Origin: Hymenopellis radicata
Lineage: Eukaryota; Basidiomycota; Agaricomycetes; Agaricales; Physalacriaceae
Reading direction: 5' to 3'
DNA length: 64,000 bases
Assembly (NCBI GenBank): GCA_015501595.1
Contig: JADNRX010000029.1
Coordinates: forward strand, 186,001-250,000
Every line of letters starts with the position of its first letter. Position 1 is the first letter of the stretch. The notes under the pieces are model-generated. The model had not been told where the DNA came from. It searched no databases and was given only the letters and a program-made list of their open reading frames with translations. Positions 56,078 through 64,000 of this stretch are shown piece by piece. A program made the position numbers and the translations under genes.

Positions 56078-59000
56078 TTAAGAACGACGCAACCACCCTA
56101 CCTCTAGGCCGGTCATCGTACGCATGCTTTCGGGGTACGTCCTGTTACTCTCCCGAAGCAACGCAGCCAGCTGTCGGCAAACGTTCATGGGATAGAACAG
56201 ATACTCCGCTTGCGGGAATCCAGGGTACTTGTCCAAGATACTACAGATCAACGCAAGTCAGACACCGAACACAAACATCACAAGTCGCCTCACGTTTTTA
56301 GATCCGCAGGTTCCTCAGACGGTCCAACCAGTTTGAAAAGAACTTTAGCGGCCTGCATACTCGCCGCCTTCGGTAAGGAATAGTGACTGCGGGTGGCGTA
56401 GGCCAACGGAATGCTCGGTTTGAACAGCCACATCTGCGGACAACGTCAGCTCAAATGAAGAGTGGAACAGTCACGACGAACCAAAATTCTGGGTCGCTCA
56501 TCTTCTTCGTCAAGAACGACGAATCGATATGAAGCATGAGCTTGCACAAACTCGGTCATGTCTTCGATCACAAAGGCAGATAACGGAGTTTGATTGGCCT
56601 AAAGGAAAGTTAGTCGGGACTAAATCACTAGATCTGTCAAACCTACTCAAATGTTGGGCTGACTGGTCGAATAGCGTACTTGAGCATCCGATAAACCATA
56701 GGCTTCCTTTCAGCACTCGAGGGAGACTCTTGGATCTTCCCACTACTGCTCCGCACAAACAGTGAACAGGGTGCCAATCGTCTGCTCTCTAGAAAAATGC
56801 ACAAGTCAGTAAAGAGGCAGACAGATGGGAAGGTAAGGTTAAATAAAAAAATTGTGTTCTCGAATGTAGCTCCCGAGACGTTAACCTCAAGGTCCCGAGA
56901 GTTGTTTAGATGAGCAACCGGGATCGCCGTTCATCTAGGACGCTTTGTATCAACTGATAAATCGCCTTCCGTCCAGAAACACACTCGTCCCAGTCGCCCC
57001 GAAAGCGTACATGTTACGATGGTTAACAGGACATCAACACGATCGTTGGTAGGACATCCAACGCCAGTCTTCTTGATCGTCCGATGCAAAATGGAGATTG
57101 CGCGCACCTTTGAGGTAGCCGTTGAATGTATATTCGTCTTTGAGACTGCGGACTCGTCGAAAAGAATATAACTTCCCCCAACAAGAGCTTGACCGACCTC
57201 AGGCCAGAACCCTTTGCCATTTTTTCGCGACGTGTTCATGTAATTTCTGATCAGAGTGACACATCCAAGCATCAACAAGTTCCTGCCAATGTTCCGAGGG
57301 TAAATCTCTGTACCGCGAGATCCTCGAGGAATGTATTACAGGAAGTGAACATGAAGCGCAGATGAATGACGTGGGATTAGTGGCGGAGAGTTGTGTCGCG
57401 TCAAGAAGTGGAGCAGGCTGCGGTGGTGGGGCAGACACGGGGATGCTGGTGAGTTTGATCTCATAATGTCCACTCTGGACCTTGATGTCCTTCTTACCGG
57501 GAAGGACTCTTCCTGGGAGCGGTAATGGTAAGGAGGATTGATGACCACTTTTAATGATCAGGCGATCCCCTCCTTCAGAGGGTGTGTCGGGGAAGGAAGG
57601 TAGCACTTCTGCTTCGAGATCGACTCCAGGCATGGCGCCAGCGACGGACAAGAAGACAAGAACATGATGTAAACTTTCGTGATTTTCGGCAATATAATTA
57701 ATTTCGAACTCCACTAGACAAAATCGTTAGATCAACAACGGCGTGTATTAAAAAGAAAGCACCTTTAGGCGTTGACGACCTTGACGATTCCTTGGCCTTA
57801 GCGTCGTTCAGGTTAGACTTGGACGGCGATGGGCGTAACCAAGATAGCGACGGCGCAGACATACTGCGATCACGATTCTTCTTCTTCGCGGTCAACCGTT
57901 TCAGTGTTCCGCCAGCAGCAACAGGAGGAAGAGACGCCGATGCGGATATAGGCGGAGCAATCAGGTCCGGCGGGGGAACATGTTTGACAAACTCGGGTAA
58001 AGTCATCATCGTAGTTGGATCCTGGGATCGCAGCATGTCTGGAATAGACTCCCGGATGAACTCCGGCAGTGTCAGCATCGCGTTGGGATCTTTGGTTTTA
58101 GGCTGTAACACAGCGTCCTGGGAGTGCAACCTGCCAGAATTGGAATGTTCGGCTAGTTGGTCCACGAATGCAGCTCGTTTTGCTTCATCACGTTGCCGAG
58201 CACGCTCAAAACGCGTCTTCATACCACCTTCGACGATGACGGACTGATCCTTCAGCGTACGGTCAGTCGCCCGACCCAACATCTCGAAAATGTTTTCCAA
58301 CTCCTGTACGTCTTTCTGCTTCTGTTTCCCTCGAGAAACGGATCCCTCTCTGCGGGCCTTCTCCATCTGCGCAAGCTTGCTGGACTTGAGCTCGACACGT
58401 TGATTATGCAACTGAGGAGCAACAAGGTAGAGCCGGTCAATAGCCATTGTTACAGCCTCGAAATCGAGTCTCATCTTCTCGTTCATAGACGAGTTAGGCA
58501 ATGTGGGGGAGTGCGTCGCTTGAACAGGGTGGCTTTTCGAGGTGTCAAGCGATTCCCTCGACTGATAATCGTATTCCGGAGGTGTGTCGAACTCGTAGTC
58601 GGCACGGTCATACTGCGGGGGAAGGTGTTCGATGGCCATGCCTGTACGCTCTTTGCAGATGGCCACAACACTTTCTAGCTCCTCGTCAATTTTGGACCAA
58701 AGTAAGGCTGTCTCTACCGCAAGAACAGCAGGCGATCCAGGAGGTAATATGTCGCGTTTTCGCTCGACTTGGAGGTCACTGAGCTGGCGCTTGAGCGTGT
58801 CGTACATGTTGTCTGTGGTTAAGGAATCCACAGACGCCCAAGATTGGGGGATTCCGAGTCGTTGGGGAGAATGAAGGGAAGAAAGTCTATTAAGATGGGA
58901 TAGGAGAGAAACGAGCGATTTAGCCAGTCTGGCATCGCCGGTATCTAGCGACGATGATAGACTGTCGATGCGGGTGTTGAGCTCACGAAGGAGGTCAGAA

Positions 59001-59489
59001 TCTGAATCAGAACTGGTGAGTTCGAGCATCAAGTCTGGGCCATCACGAGTACGGAGATTCGAGACGAGCGTCTGTAGTGCTGACGATGATGACTCGGCTT
59101 CCGTGCTTGTTGACGCTGCGTGGGGTGCTGTTGGCATCGAATGGCGACGATCTGGAACGATGGGATTCCATCTCGATGGCGCGGACAGCAGATTGTTGAG
59201 GGTCATCAGACACGACCTTTCCACGAATGCAATAGACGGCAGGAGCTCCTGCAGAATGAATGAGTCCATTTTAGAGAGAACAGATTATTTATATGCTGAC
59301 AGTAACTGCGCTGGCTGTTTCCTGGCCGTCCGAGGACTCGGCTACATGGGATGGCCCTGCCTGAACGACATCCTCGACGTCGTCGACGTCGACCAGGCGC
59401 TCGCGGGGGAATGGTTTAGGAACTGCACCTTGCAGGGCGCTGGTTTGCACCTCGTTTGGTTGTTCTCGGACTCTAGTGAGTGTGGCCAT
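56078..59489 (-). CDS. UBE3D-like (HECT_2 type) E3 ubiquitin ligase with long N-terminal extension
   Basis: The start at 59489 gives MATLTRVREQPNEVQTSALQ and an acidic stretch (RLVDVDDVEDVVQAGPS). A 54-nt intron joins it to ELLPSIAFVERSCLMTLNNL. The next long exon (to about 57760) is helical and unknown: DTLKRQLSDLQVERKRDILP, FEAVTMAIDRLYLVAPQLHN, FEMLGRATDRTLKDQSVIVE, a repeated TLPEF(I/V) motif and SAPSLSWLRPSPSK. An intron (GTGCTT...GTCTAG) then leads in frame into VEFEINYIAENHESLHHVLV and the HECT_2 region: VQSGHYEIKLTSIP, FICASCSLPVIHSSR, YRDLPSEHWQELVDAWMCHS, GGSYILFDESAVSKTNI, FVIEDMTEFVQAHASYRFVV and MWLFKPSIPLAYATRSHYSL. It ends at TAA 56078-56080. UBE3D binds the E2 UBE2C and cyclin. 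Exons at 57100-56780 were not fully resolved. Two separate genes remain possible. Confidence 0.75.
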
Positions 59490-59561
59490 GGTGGAGGGTC
59501 TAGAAGGTAAGAGAGTGGTAAGAGCAGAAGATGAATGTTTACGTAAACGCGTTTGCTCTTG
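59490..59561. promoter_or_regulatory. 72-bp divergent promoter between the E3 ligase and Sad1 genes
   Basis: Only 72 bp separate the ATG of the minus-strand ligase (59489) and that of the plus-strand Sad1 gene (59562). Both promoters and leaders must fit in or overlap it. ACGTAAACGCG near 59540 is the only short palindrome-like word seen. Confidence 0.5.
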
Positions 59562-61195
59562 ATGCCCTCCTCCATTGCTGACACTGACGAACGGCCGTCT
59601 AAGAGGACAAAATTACATGTGCCCATTGACGACATCGACGACGACGACGATGATGAGCAGATGGTCGAGGAGCCAGTGCGCGCGTCGGATCTCTACCTTG
59701 ACACGGTATTTTCACATTTCTCTGCACCCAACATTACTGACTTGTTACAGATAAACCGCGCCGCTCTTGACTTTGATTTCGAGAAAGTGTGCTCGGTATC
59801 AACGTCTAATATCAATGTGTATGGCTGCTTGGTCTGCGGCAAATATTTCCAAGGCCGTGGTCGCAGTTCGTATGCGTACGCCCATTCAATACACGATGAC
59901 CACCATGTATTCATCAATCTCGAGACAACCAAGGTCTATGTCCTCCCGGACGGCTACCTGGTTTCAGATCCTTCCTTAGAAGACATTGCATATGTCCTTC
60001 GTCCCACATTCATCCAATCCACCATTCCCTCTCCGTCTGCCAAGCTTTCATACGATCTCGCTTCACAGGCATACCTACCTGGTTACGTTGGCCTAAACAA
60101 CATTAAACATAACGACCACATGAATGTCATCATTCACGCTCTCTTGCATGTCCGCCCTCTGCGCGACTTTCTCCTCTTGACACCTCCCACCGGCACCGAG
60201 CTTACGAGGCGATTCGCAACGCTTGCGCGGAAACTCTGGAATCCTCGTCTATTCAAGGCGCAAGTATCCCCTCATGAGTTTCTCCAAGAGGTGAACCGTG
60301 CCAGCGATGGCAAGTTTCGCTTGGAGAAGCAAGGTGATCCTGTCGACTTTCTCAGTTGGCTCTTGAACAAGCTCCATAAGGACCTTGGCGGAAAGAAGAA
60401 GAAATCGTCCAGTATTGTCTTCGCGACGTTCCAAGGGTCAATGAGGGTTGAAACGCAGCAGGTGCTTGTTCGGACAGAACTTGACAATAGTACAAAACCG
60501 AGATTTGATATCGACCGAGGTGAGCTCCTTCCAAAATAACGAGTGCGCTCTCTAACAGTAAGAATAGAAATCAAGCGGAATACATCACCTTTTCTGTTCC
60601 TATCAATTGACTTGCCGCCGCCGCCACTGTTTCAAGACGCAGTTGAAAAGAATATCATCCCTCAGGTGTCCATTCACTCAGTTCTGTCAAAATACGATGG
60701 TAAAAGTACCCAGGAGGCGCTCGGAACATTGCGACGCTATCAGGCGGAGTCTCTTCCTTCCTACCTGATTCTCTCGTACAAACGCTTCACCAAAAACGTT
60801 TTTGTGGAAGAAAAAAATCCGACTATTGTCAATTTCCCGCTGCGAGGCCTAGACATGCGAGAATGTGTGTCCTCATATCCTCCCCAATGGCGTTGGCTCA
60901 CACTCCCTTATTAGACCTGTCGGGTACACATCCACAACCAATATTATATGACCTCGTAGCGAACGTTGTACATGAAAGTGTTGCAGGGACGACTCGGGAC
61001 AAGGAAAACACCGTGTGGAAGGTTCATTTACTAGCTGGGGAGCGGTGGTACCAGATACAGGATCTCATTGTAGAAGAGGTGCGGAAGGAGATGATCTTTT
61101 TGGGCGAAACAGTGTTACAGGTACGGCTTAACTCTTATGTTTTAGGCCCACTAACATCCGTATTAGGTCTGGGAACGGCGGTCGAATGCGCTTTG
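59562..61195 (+). CDS. SAD1: Sad1/USP39-type U4/U6.U5 tri-snRNP protein (inactive ubiquitin protease homologue)
   Basis: Splicing factor needed to keep the tri-snRNP assembled. The ATG at 59562 gives MPSSIADTDERPSKRTKLHV and an Asp-rich run. After an intron comes the zf-UBP finger: VYGCLVCGKYFQGRGRSSYA, AHSIHDDHHVFINLETTKVY. The UCH fold follows, but where active enzymes have GNTCYMNS this protein has GLNNIKHNDHMNVIIHALL, so the catalytic cysteine is absent, as in all Sad1/USP39 proteins. Later parts are QGDPVDFLSWLLNKLHKDLG, LILSYKRFTKNVFVEEKNPT and VHLLAGERWYQIQDLIVEEV. An intron (GTGTGT...TTATTAG near 60867-60913) links DMRE to YLSGTHPQPILYDLVANVVH. The final exon reads VWERRSNAL and stops at 61193-61195. 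Complete and normal for the family. Confidence 0.94.
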
Positions 61196-61335
61196 AGCCA
61201 AATATGGCATGCTCTACAGTAGTGAATTGGGATTCGTTTGTATTTAAGAGCGTGTCCCATTTGAACAGCTATACATCGACTCTAATTAATCATACATAGC
61301 TTGTTATTGCCTGTTGAATCAGGCAGAATGCAGCC

Positions 61336-62976
61336 TCAGCACGGTACCTCCACCTCCAAACCCTTCTCCATTAGAACTTTCCAGCGACTGTGAAGCTCTC
61401 CGTCCTCTTCCCAGTCTGGCTCAACAGACAGGCGAAGAGTCTGGAATGGTGGTATGCTCTCCGAATCGACTGGGCGGCGTGATTCCAGCATATCCATGAA
61501 TGCGCCTTCCACATCGTGCCATTCTATATCCGATTTACCCATATCTAAGATCTCTAGATTCCGGACAATGTCATAACCATCATCGTCACATCTCCCCAAT
61601 TCCAGGAACAGGGTGTCCGATTCGATGTAGGCGGCGACGTGAAGTGTTCTGAGAGCTGGCGTACATTTAAGCAGCTCGCAGAAAGCGCTAGCCACGTCAT
61701 CGTCAAAATCACCATCCAAACAGTCGACATGCAGCTCTGTGAGCATCGGCGCCGTCTGCGTCGTGAACGTAGGCATCGATATGTCTGTGAAGTGTTCGAA
61801 GCAGTAGAAGTCTATCCGGAGGAAAGTTAATGCAGGGAACGTAAAGTGTTCGAAGAAAGTCGAGATAGATTCGGAACACCATGGAGAGGACGAGGTGATA
61901 TCGAGCGATTGGAGGGATAGATGTGTGTAGGGTTCAACATGAACGTCGCGAATTTCGTTGTACACGGTAACCCCCAGGTAGCACGACTGCAGGGAATGTG
62001 CAGTCGAGATGAGGGAAACTGCCTGTTGTGTTTTGCCCATTAAATCGAGGTATGTGAGGCCATGCCACGGAAGAGGAATGTGCGGCCAGGCAATGCCTTC
62101 ACTTCCATAGACAGTTAACGAAGACAGTTTGTGAGCAAACTGGAACGCAATCCAATTCTGGGTCCAACTTTGCAGGGACTCCATTTCGTCGGGCCAATCA
62201 GTCACCTGGATTCCAACTGACTCCAGGTTCTGAAGAGAACCATGAATGGCGTTCAATGCGCATACGGAATCGTATGGAACCGACACGCAAAAGTCCAACC
62301 AGGTGGACGATGAGGCCATGAGGACTGTCAACAACGGGTGAACAGCAATATTCTTTGTGGATTCCAGGTGAACCTGGAGGCCTCTTTTCCCGGCGCGGGA
62401 CAGGTATTTCACTAGGGCACCAAGGTAGCGCAAGTGGTCATCGTACCTATCGAATTGGAGGCGAAGATGCACCCACAACTCACTTGCGTTGACGACTATC
62501 TGTCTCCATCGGGAACACACGTAAGTCAGCACCCAAGGCATGTTGGATGGATCCAAGGAGTCGAGAGAAGGGTCATCCTCGTCCACTGGATCGTGGCCAT
62601 TGACAAGAAACGTCGACCTGTCGGGTTGGCTGCAGTACAGGAAGATGGTGGAGAGAATTTCCGTAGGGATGCGCCTGATGGGGTTCAGAAACCTCTTCGA
62701 ACATGCAATTTCTTGAGAGGCTCTCCCTCGTTCGTCAATGAGCCGGTCTAACGTGGCACGCGTTGTCGCGATCCGTTGCTCGAGAATCGACATATATGCA
62801 TCTCCTTCGCGATAGATTCCCTCCAGTCTGATACGCTCCGCGTCATTGGGAGGGACGTTGCAGTTAGTGAGCTCTGCAACGCGTGAGTCGTCGAGGCCAT
62901 TGGGCAAGTTCCTTTGATTGGCGTTGTAGCCGCATTGAGGACATCTGAAATCGTGATCAGTGAAATGAGTTTTCAT
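61336..62976 (-). CDS. F-box-like protein of the expanded basidiomycete family
   Basis: Single long exon, 546 residues from the ATG at 62976. An N-terminal Cys pair (FRCPQCGYNANQRN) is followed by a coiled-coil segment (AYMSILEQRIATTRATLDRL) and the F-box: NPIRRIPTEILSTIFLYCSQ, then VLTYVCSRWRQIVVNASELW. The rest is a leucine-rich-repeat-like region (LVKYLSRAGKRGLQVHLEST; LHVDCLDGDFDDDVASAFCE; LRTLHVAAYIESDTLFLELG). This is the standard layout of mushroom F-box proteins, adaptors of SCF ubiquitin ligases that exist in hundreds of copies. An alternative start is MSR at about 63001, with an intron (GTATGG...TTTCAG) leading straight to CPQCG. That would make a compact Cys pair at the N-terminus. 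Confidence 0.88.
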   Translation of the reverse strand: MKTHFTDHDFRCPQCGYNANQRNLPNGLDDSRVAELTNCNVPPNDAERIRLEGIYREGDAYMSILEQRIATTRATLDRLIDERGRASQEIACSKRFLNPIRRIPTEILSTIFLYCSQPDRSTFLVNGHDPVDEDDPSLDSLDPSNMPWVLTYVCSRWRQIVVNASELWVHLRLQFDRYDDHLRYLGALVKYLSRAGKRGLQVHLESTKNIAVHPLLTVLMASSSTWLDFCVSVPYDSVCALNAIHGSLQNLESVGIQVTDWPDEMESLQSWTQNWIAFQFAHKLSSLTVYGSEGIAWPHIPLPWHGLTYLDLMGKTQQAVSLISTAHSLQSCYLGVTVYNEIRDVHVEPYTHLSLQSLDITSSSPWCSESISTFFEHFTFPALTFLRIDFYCFEHFTDISMPTFTTQTAPMLTELHVDCLDGDFDDDVASAFCELLKCTPALRTLHVAAYIESDTLFLELGRCDDDGYDIVRNLEILDMGKSDIEWHDVEGAFMDMLESRRPVDSESIPPFQTLRLSVEPDWEEDGELHSRWKVLMEKGLEVEVPC

Positions 62977-63439
62977 AGAGAACTACACGCCATACCGTGA
63001 CATTGATTGTAATTTGTGAACGAGCAGTTTCGAAGCAGACGATTATTGGAACGTGTTAACAACGTTGGAAATGTGTCAAGAAATGTTGGAGATTTTCGGC
63101 GGTGCAATCGGCCCGGCCGTGGCCCGATCCTGCGGCAGCATCAACTGTCTTTTTAACGACCAGCATACTCAGTGTTTCACCAGCGCCCTCAGGGAATCTC
63201 GAAAGCTACTCGTTGGCCAGTCATATGCTCGATGCCTCTCTGTGCTATAATCGATATCTCCAATTCCAATTCCGGTTCAATATTCCATGTTGATCCAAGT
63301 CTATCTCCAGTCTATCTCCCTGGCAGGCTACATCAACGCCTATCAACGCCTGCTCGACTTTTCGGAATTAGCTTCATCCCTCGACACCCCTGCATCGTAT
63401 CAGGTCAATGGAACTCGCATTTCCTGATTACACATTCCC
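62977..63439. other. Divergent intergenic gap
   Basis: A 463-bp gap between the F-box-like gene (minus) and the hydrolase gene (plus); it must hold both promoters. Tandem-like words TATCTCCAGTCTATCTCCCT and ATCAACGCCT(A/G) occur near 63300-63350. No RNA gene or other coding signal seen. Confidence 0.5.
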
Positions 63440-64000
63440 ATGGCGCCCCTCGAACTCGTCTACAAACAGGTAGACGGACTTGACCTCTACCTCGATGTCT
63501 ATGTGCCGAGCTCGGCGACACCGTCAGCTCCTGTCCCAGTCATTTTGTGGTGGCATGGAGGTGGACTGATACAGGTATCTTACGCTTCTGACACGGCAAA
63601 GTCCCTCTTCATACGATTCTCCCCAGGGAACTCGAAAGGGCTCTTTAGACGTCCCCCAACCCGAACCGCACATGCTACGTGCCCCAGATACCCATGGCAT
63701 ATGCATCGTTTCAGCAGATTATCGTTTGGGTGCGCCAATTCTAATCCATCCCCGAGTAAAGCTTTTACTAACTCACCAACCAGCTCCTCAAACGCGTATG
63801 CCCGGCATCCTTGCTGATTGTGCAGATGCTATGGCCTTCGTACGCTCCGCAGCTTTTAAAGAAGCTACAGGAAGCTGTGTGGACGCGTCAAGACTCTTCG
63901 TAAGTGGAAGCTCTGCTGGAGGCTGGCTCGCCCTATTGGTGAGGACTTCCTCCTTGGAAGTACGCGTTACGTTGCTGAAAATTGGATCAACTAGACTGGA
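63440..64000 (+). CDS. Alpha/beta hydrolase (esterase/lipase type), 5' part
   Basis: The start at 63440 gives MAPLELVYKQVDGLDLYLDV. The oxyanion-hole motif WWHGGGL (family HGGG) ends the first exon. A GTATCT...CCCCAG intron leads to GTRKGSLDVPQPEPHMLRAP, then CIVSADYRLGAPILIHPRV (the DYRLAPE-like block) and ADCADAMAFVRSAAF. The nucleophile elbow GSSAGG, with the catalytic serine, is at about 63910, in LFVSGSSAGGWLALL, followed by an intron donor GTGAGG at about 63939. The catalytic Asp and His are beyond the window. It belongs to the hormone-sensitive-lipase-like / alpha/beta hydrolase-3 group. The substrate is unknown. Confidence 0.85.

Noticed and set aside
59562..61195. An active deubiquitinase
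   Set aside because: The finger and UCH fold are present, but the catalytic cysteine position is replaced (KHNDHMN instead of GNTCYMN). This is the known Sad1/USP39 state and not a new defect.
1..64000. CRISPR arrays, bacterial operons, rRNA or tRNA genes
   Set aside because: No regularly spaced repeats were seen, genes have introns throughout, and I could not find tRNA A/B-box pairs or rRNA-like stretches by eye. A tRNA scan would be needed to exclude tRNAs fully.

Overview
This window is nuclear DNA from a filamentous basidiomycete, most likely an Agaricomycete mushroom. The evidence is a dense set of protein genes on both strands, broken by many 45-60 nt introns with GTRNGT donors, CTNAC-like branch points and YAG acceptors. 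The families also fit: DUF6533 serpentine membrane proteins, MATA-type HMG boxes, a CBM5/12-DM9 protein, a CipC-like protein, a basidiomycete small secreted protein and GT61. I see no rRNA, tRNA, CRISPR array or intact transposon. About 28 gene models are supported and no prokaryote-like operon is present.

Layout, left to right. 1-4.1 kb: the 5' part of a forkhead transcription factor and Mediator subunit MED1, both minus. 4.2-12.4 kb: APC1 of the anaphase-promoting complex and GMP synthase, both minus. 12.7-16.7 kb: NFU1 (Fe-S delivery), hydroxymethylbilane synthase (heme) and an unknown membrane protein, all plus. 17.0-21.7 kb: MIA40 (minus), divergent from a long Ser/Pro-rich protein with a C-terminal membrane segment. 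22.4-28.9 kb: a small secreted protein, an unknown protein, a GT61 glycosyltransferase and a SWIB-domain chromatin-remodelling subunit. 29.1-34.4 kb: a BAR-SH3 protein, a 91-residue unknown protein and a probably broken DUF6533 gene. 34.7-38.9 kb: an HMT1-type ABC transporter. 39.3-45.3 kb: a glycine-rich RRM protein, an HMG-box factor and a PDK1 kinase with a PH domain. 45.5-48.5 kb: a four-helix membrane protein and a CipC-like protein (minus). 48.8-53.5 kb: COG5 and ILV6 (plus). 53.6-59.5 kb: a CBM5/12-DM9 protein and a UBE3D-like E3 ligase (minus). 59.6-64 kb: the inactive ubiquitin-protease homologue Sad1/USP39 (plus), an F-box-like protein (minus) and a truncated alpha/beta hydrolase (plus).

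The content is mostly housekeeping: transcription (MED1, SWIB), cell cycle (APC1), splicing (Sad1), Golgi trafficking (COG5), mitochondrial import and Fe-S/heme supply (MIA40, NFU1, HMBS), and purine and branched-chain amino acid synthesis. Genes are tightly packed, with several head-to-head pairs less than 100 bp apart, and in one pair the two start codons overlap. The main oddities are an 11-nt micro-exon next to a GC-AG intron in HMBS, an apparent one-base frame break in the ABC transporter tail, a broken DUF6533 gene, an E3 ligase with a very long N-terminal extension, and a cluster of ATGCGCAT palindromes in the largest intergenic gap. I did not find a clearly new multi-gene system.
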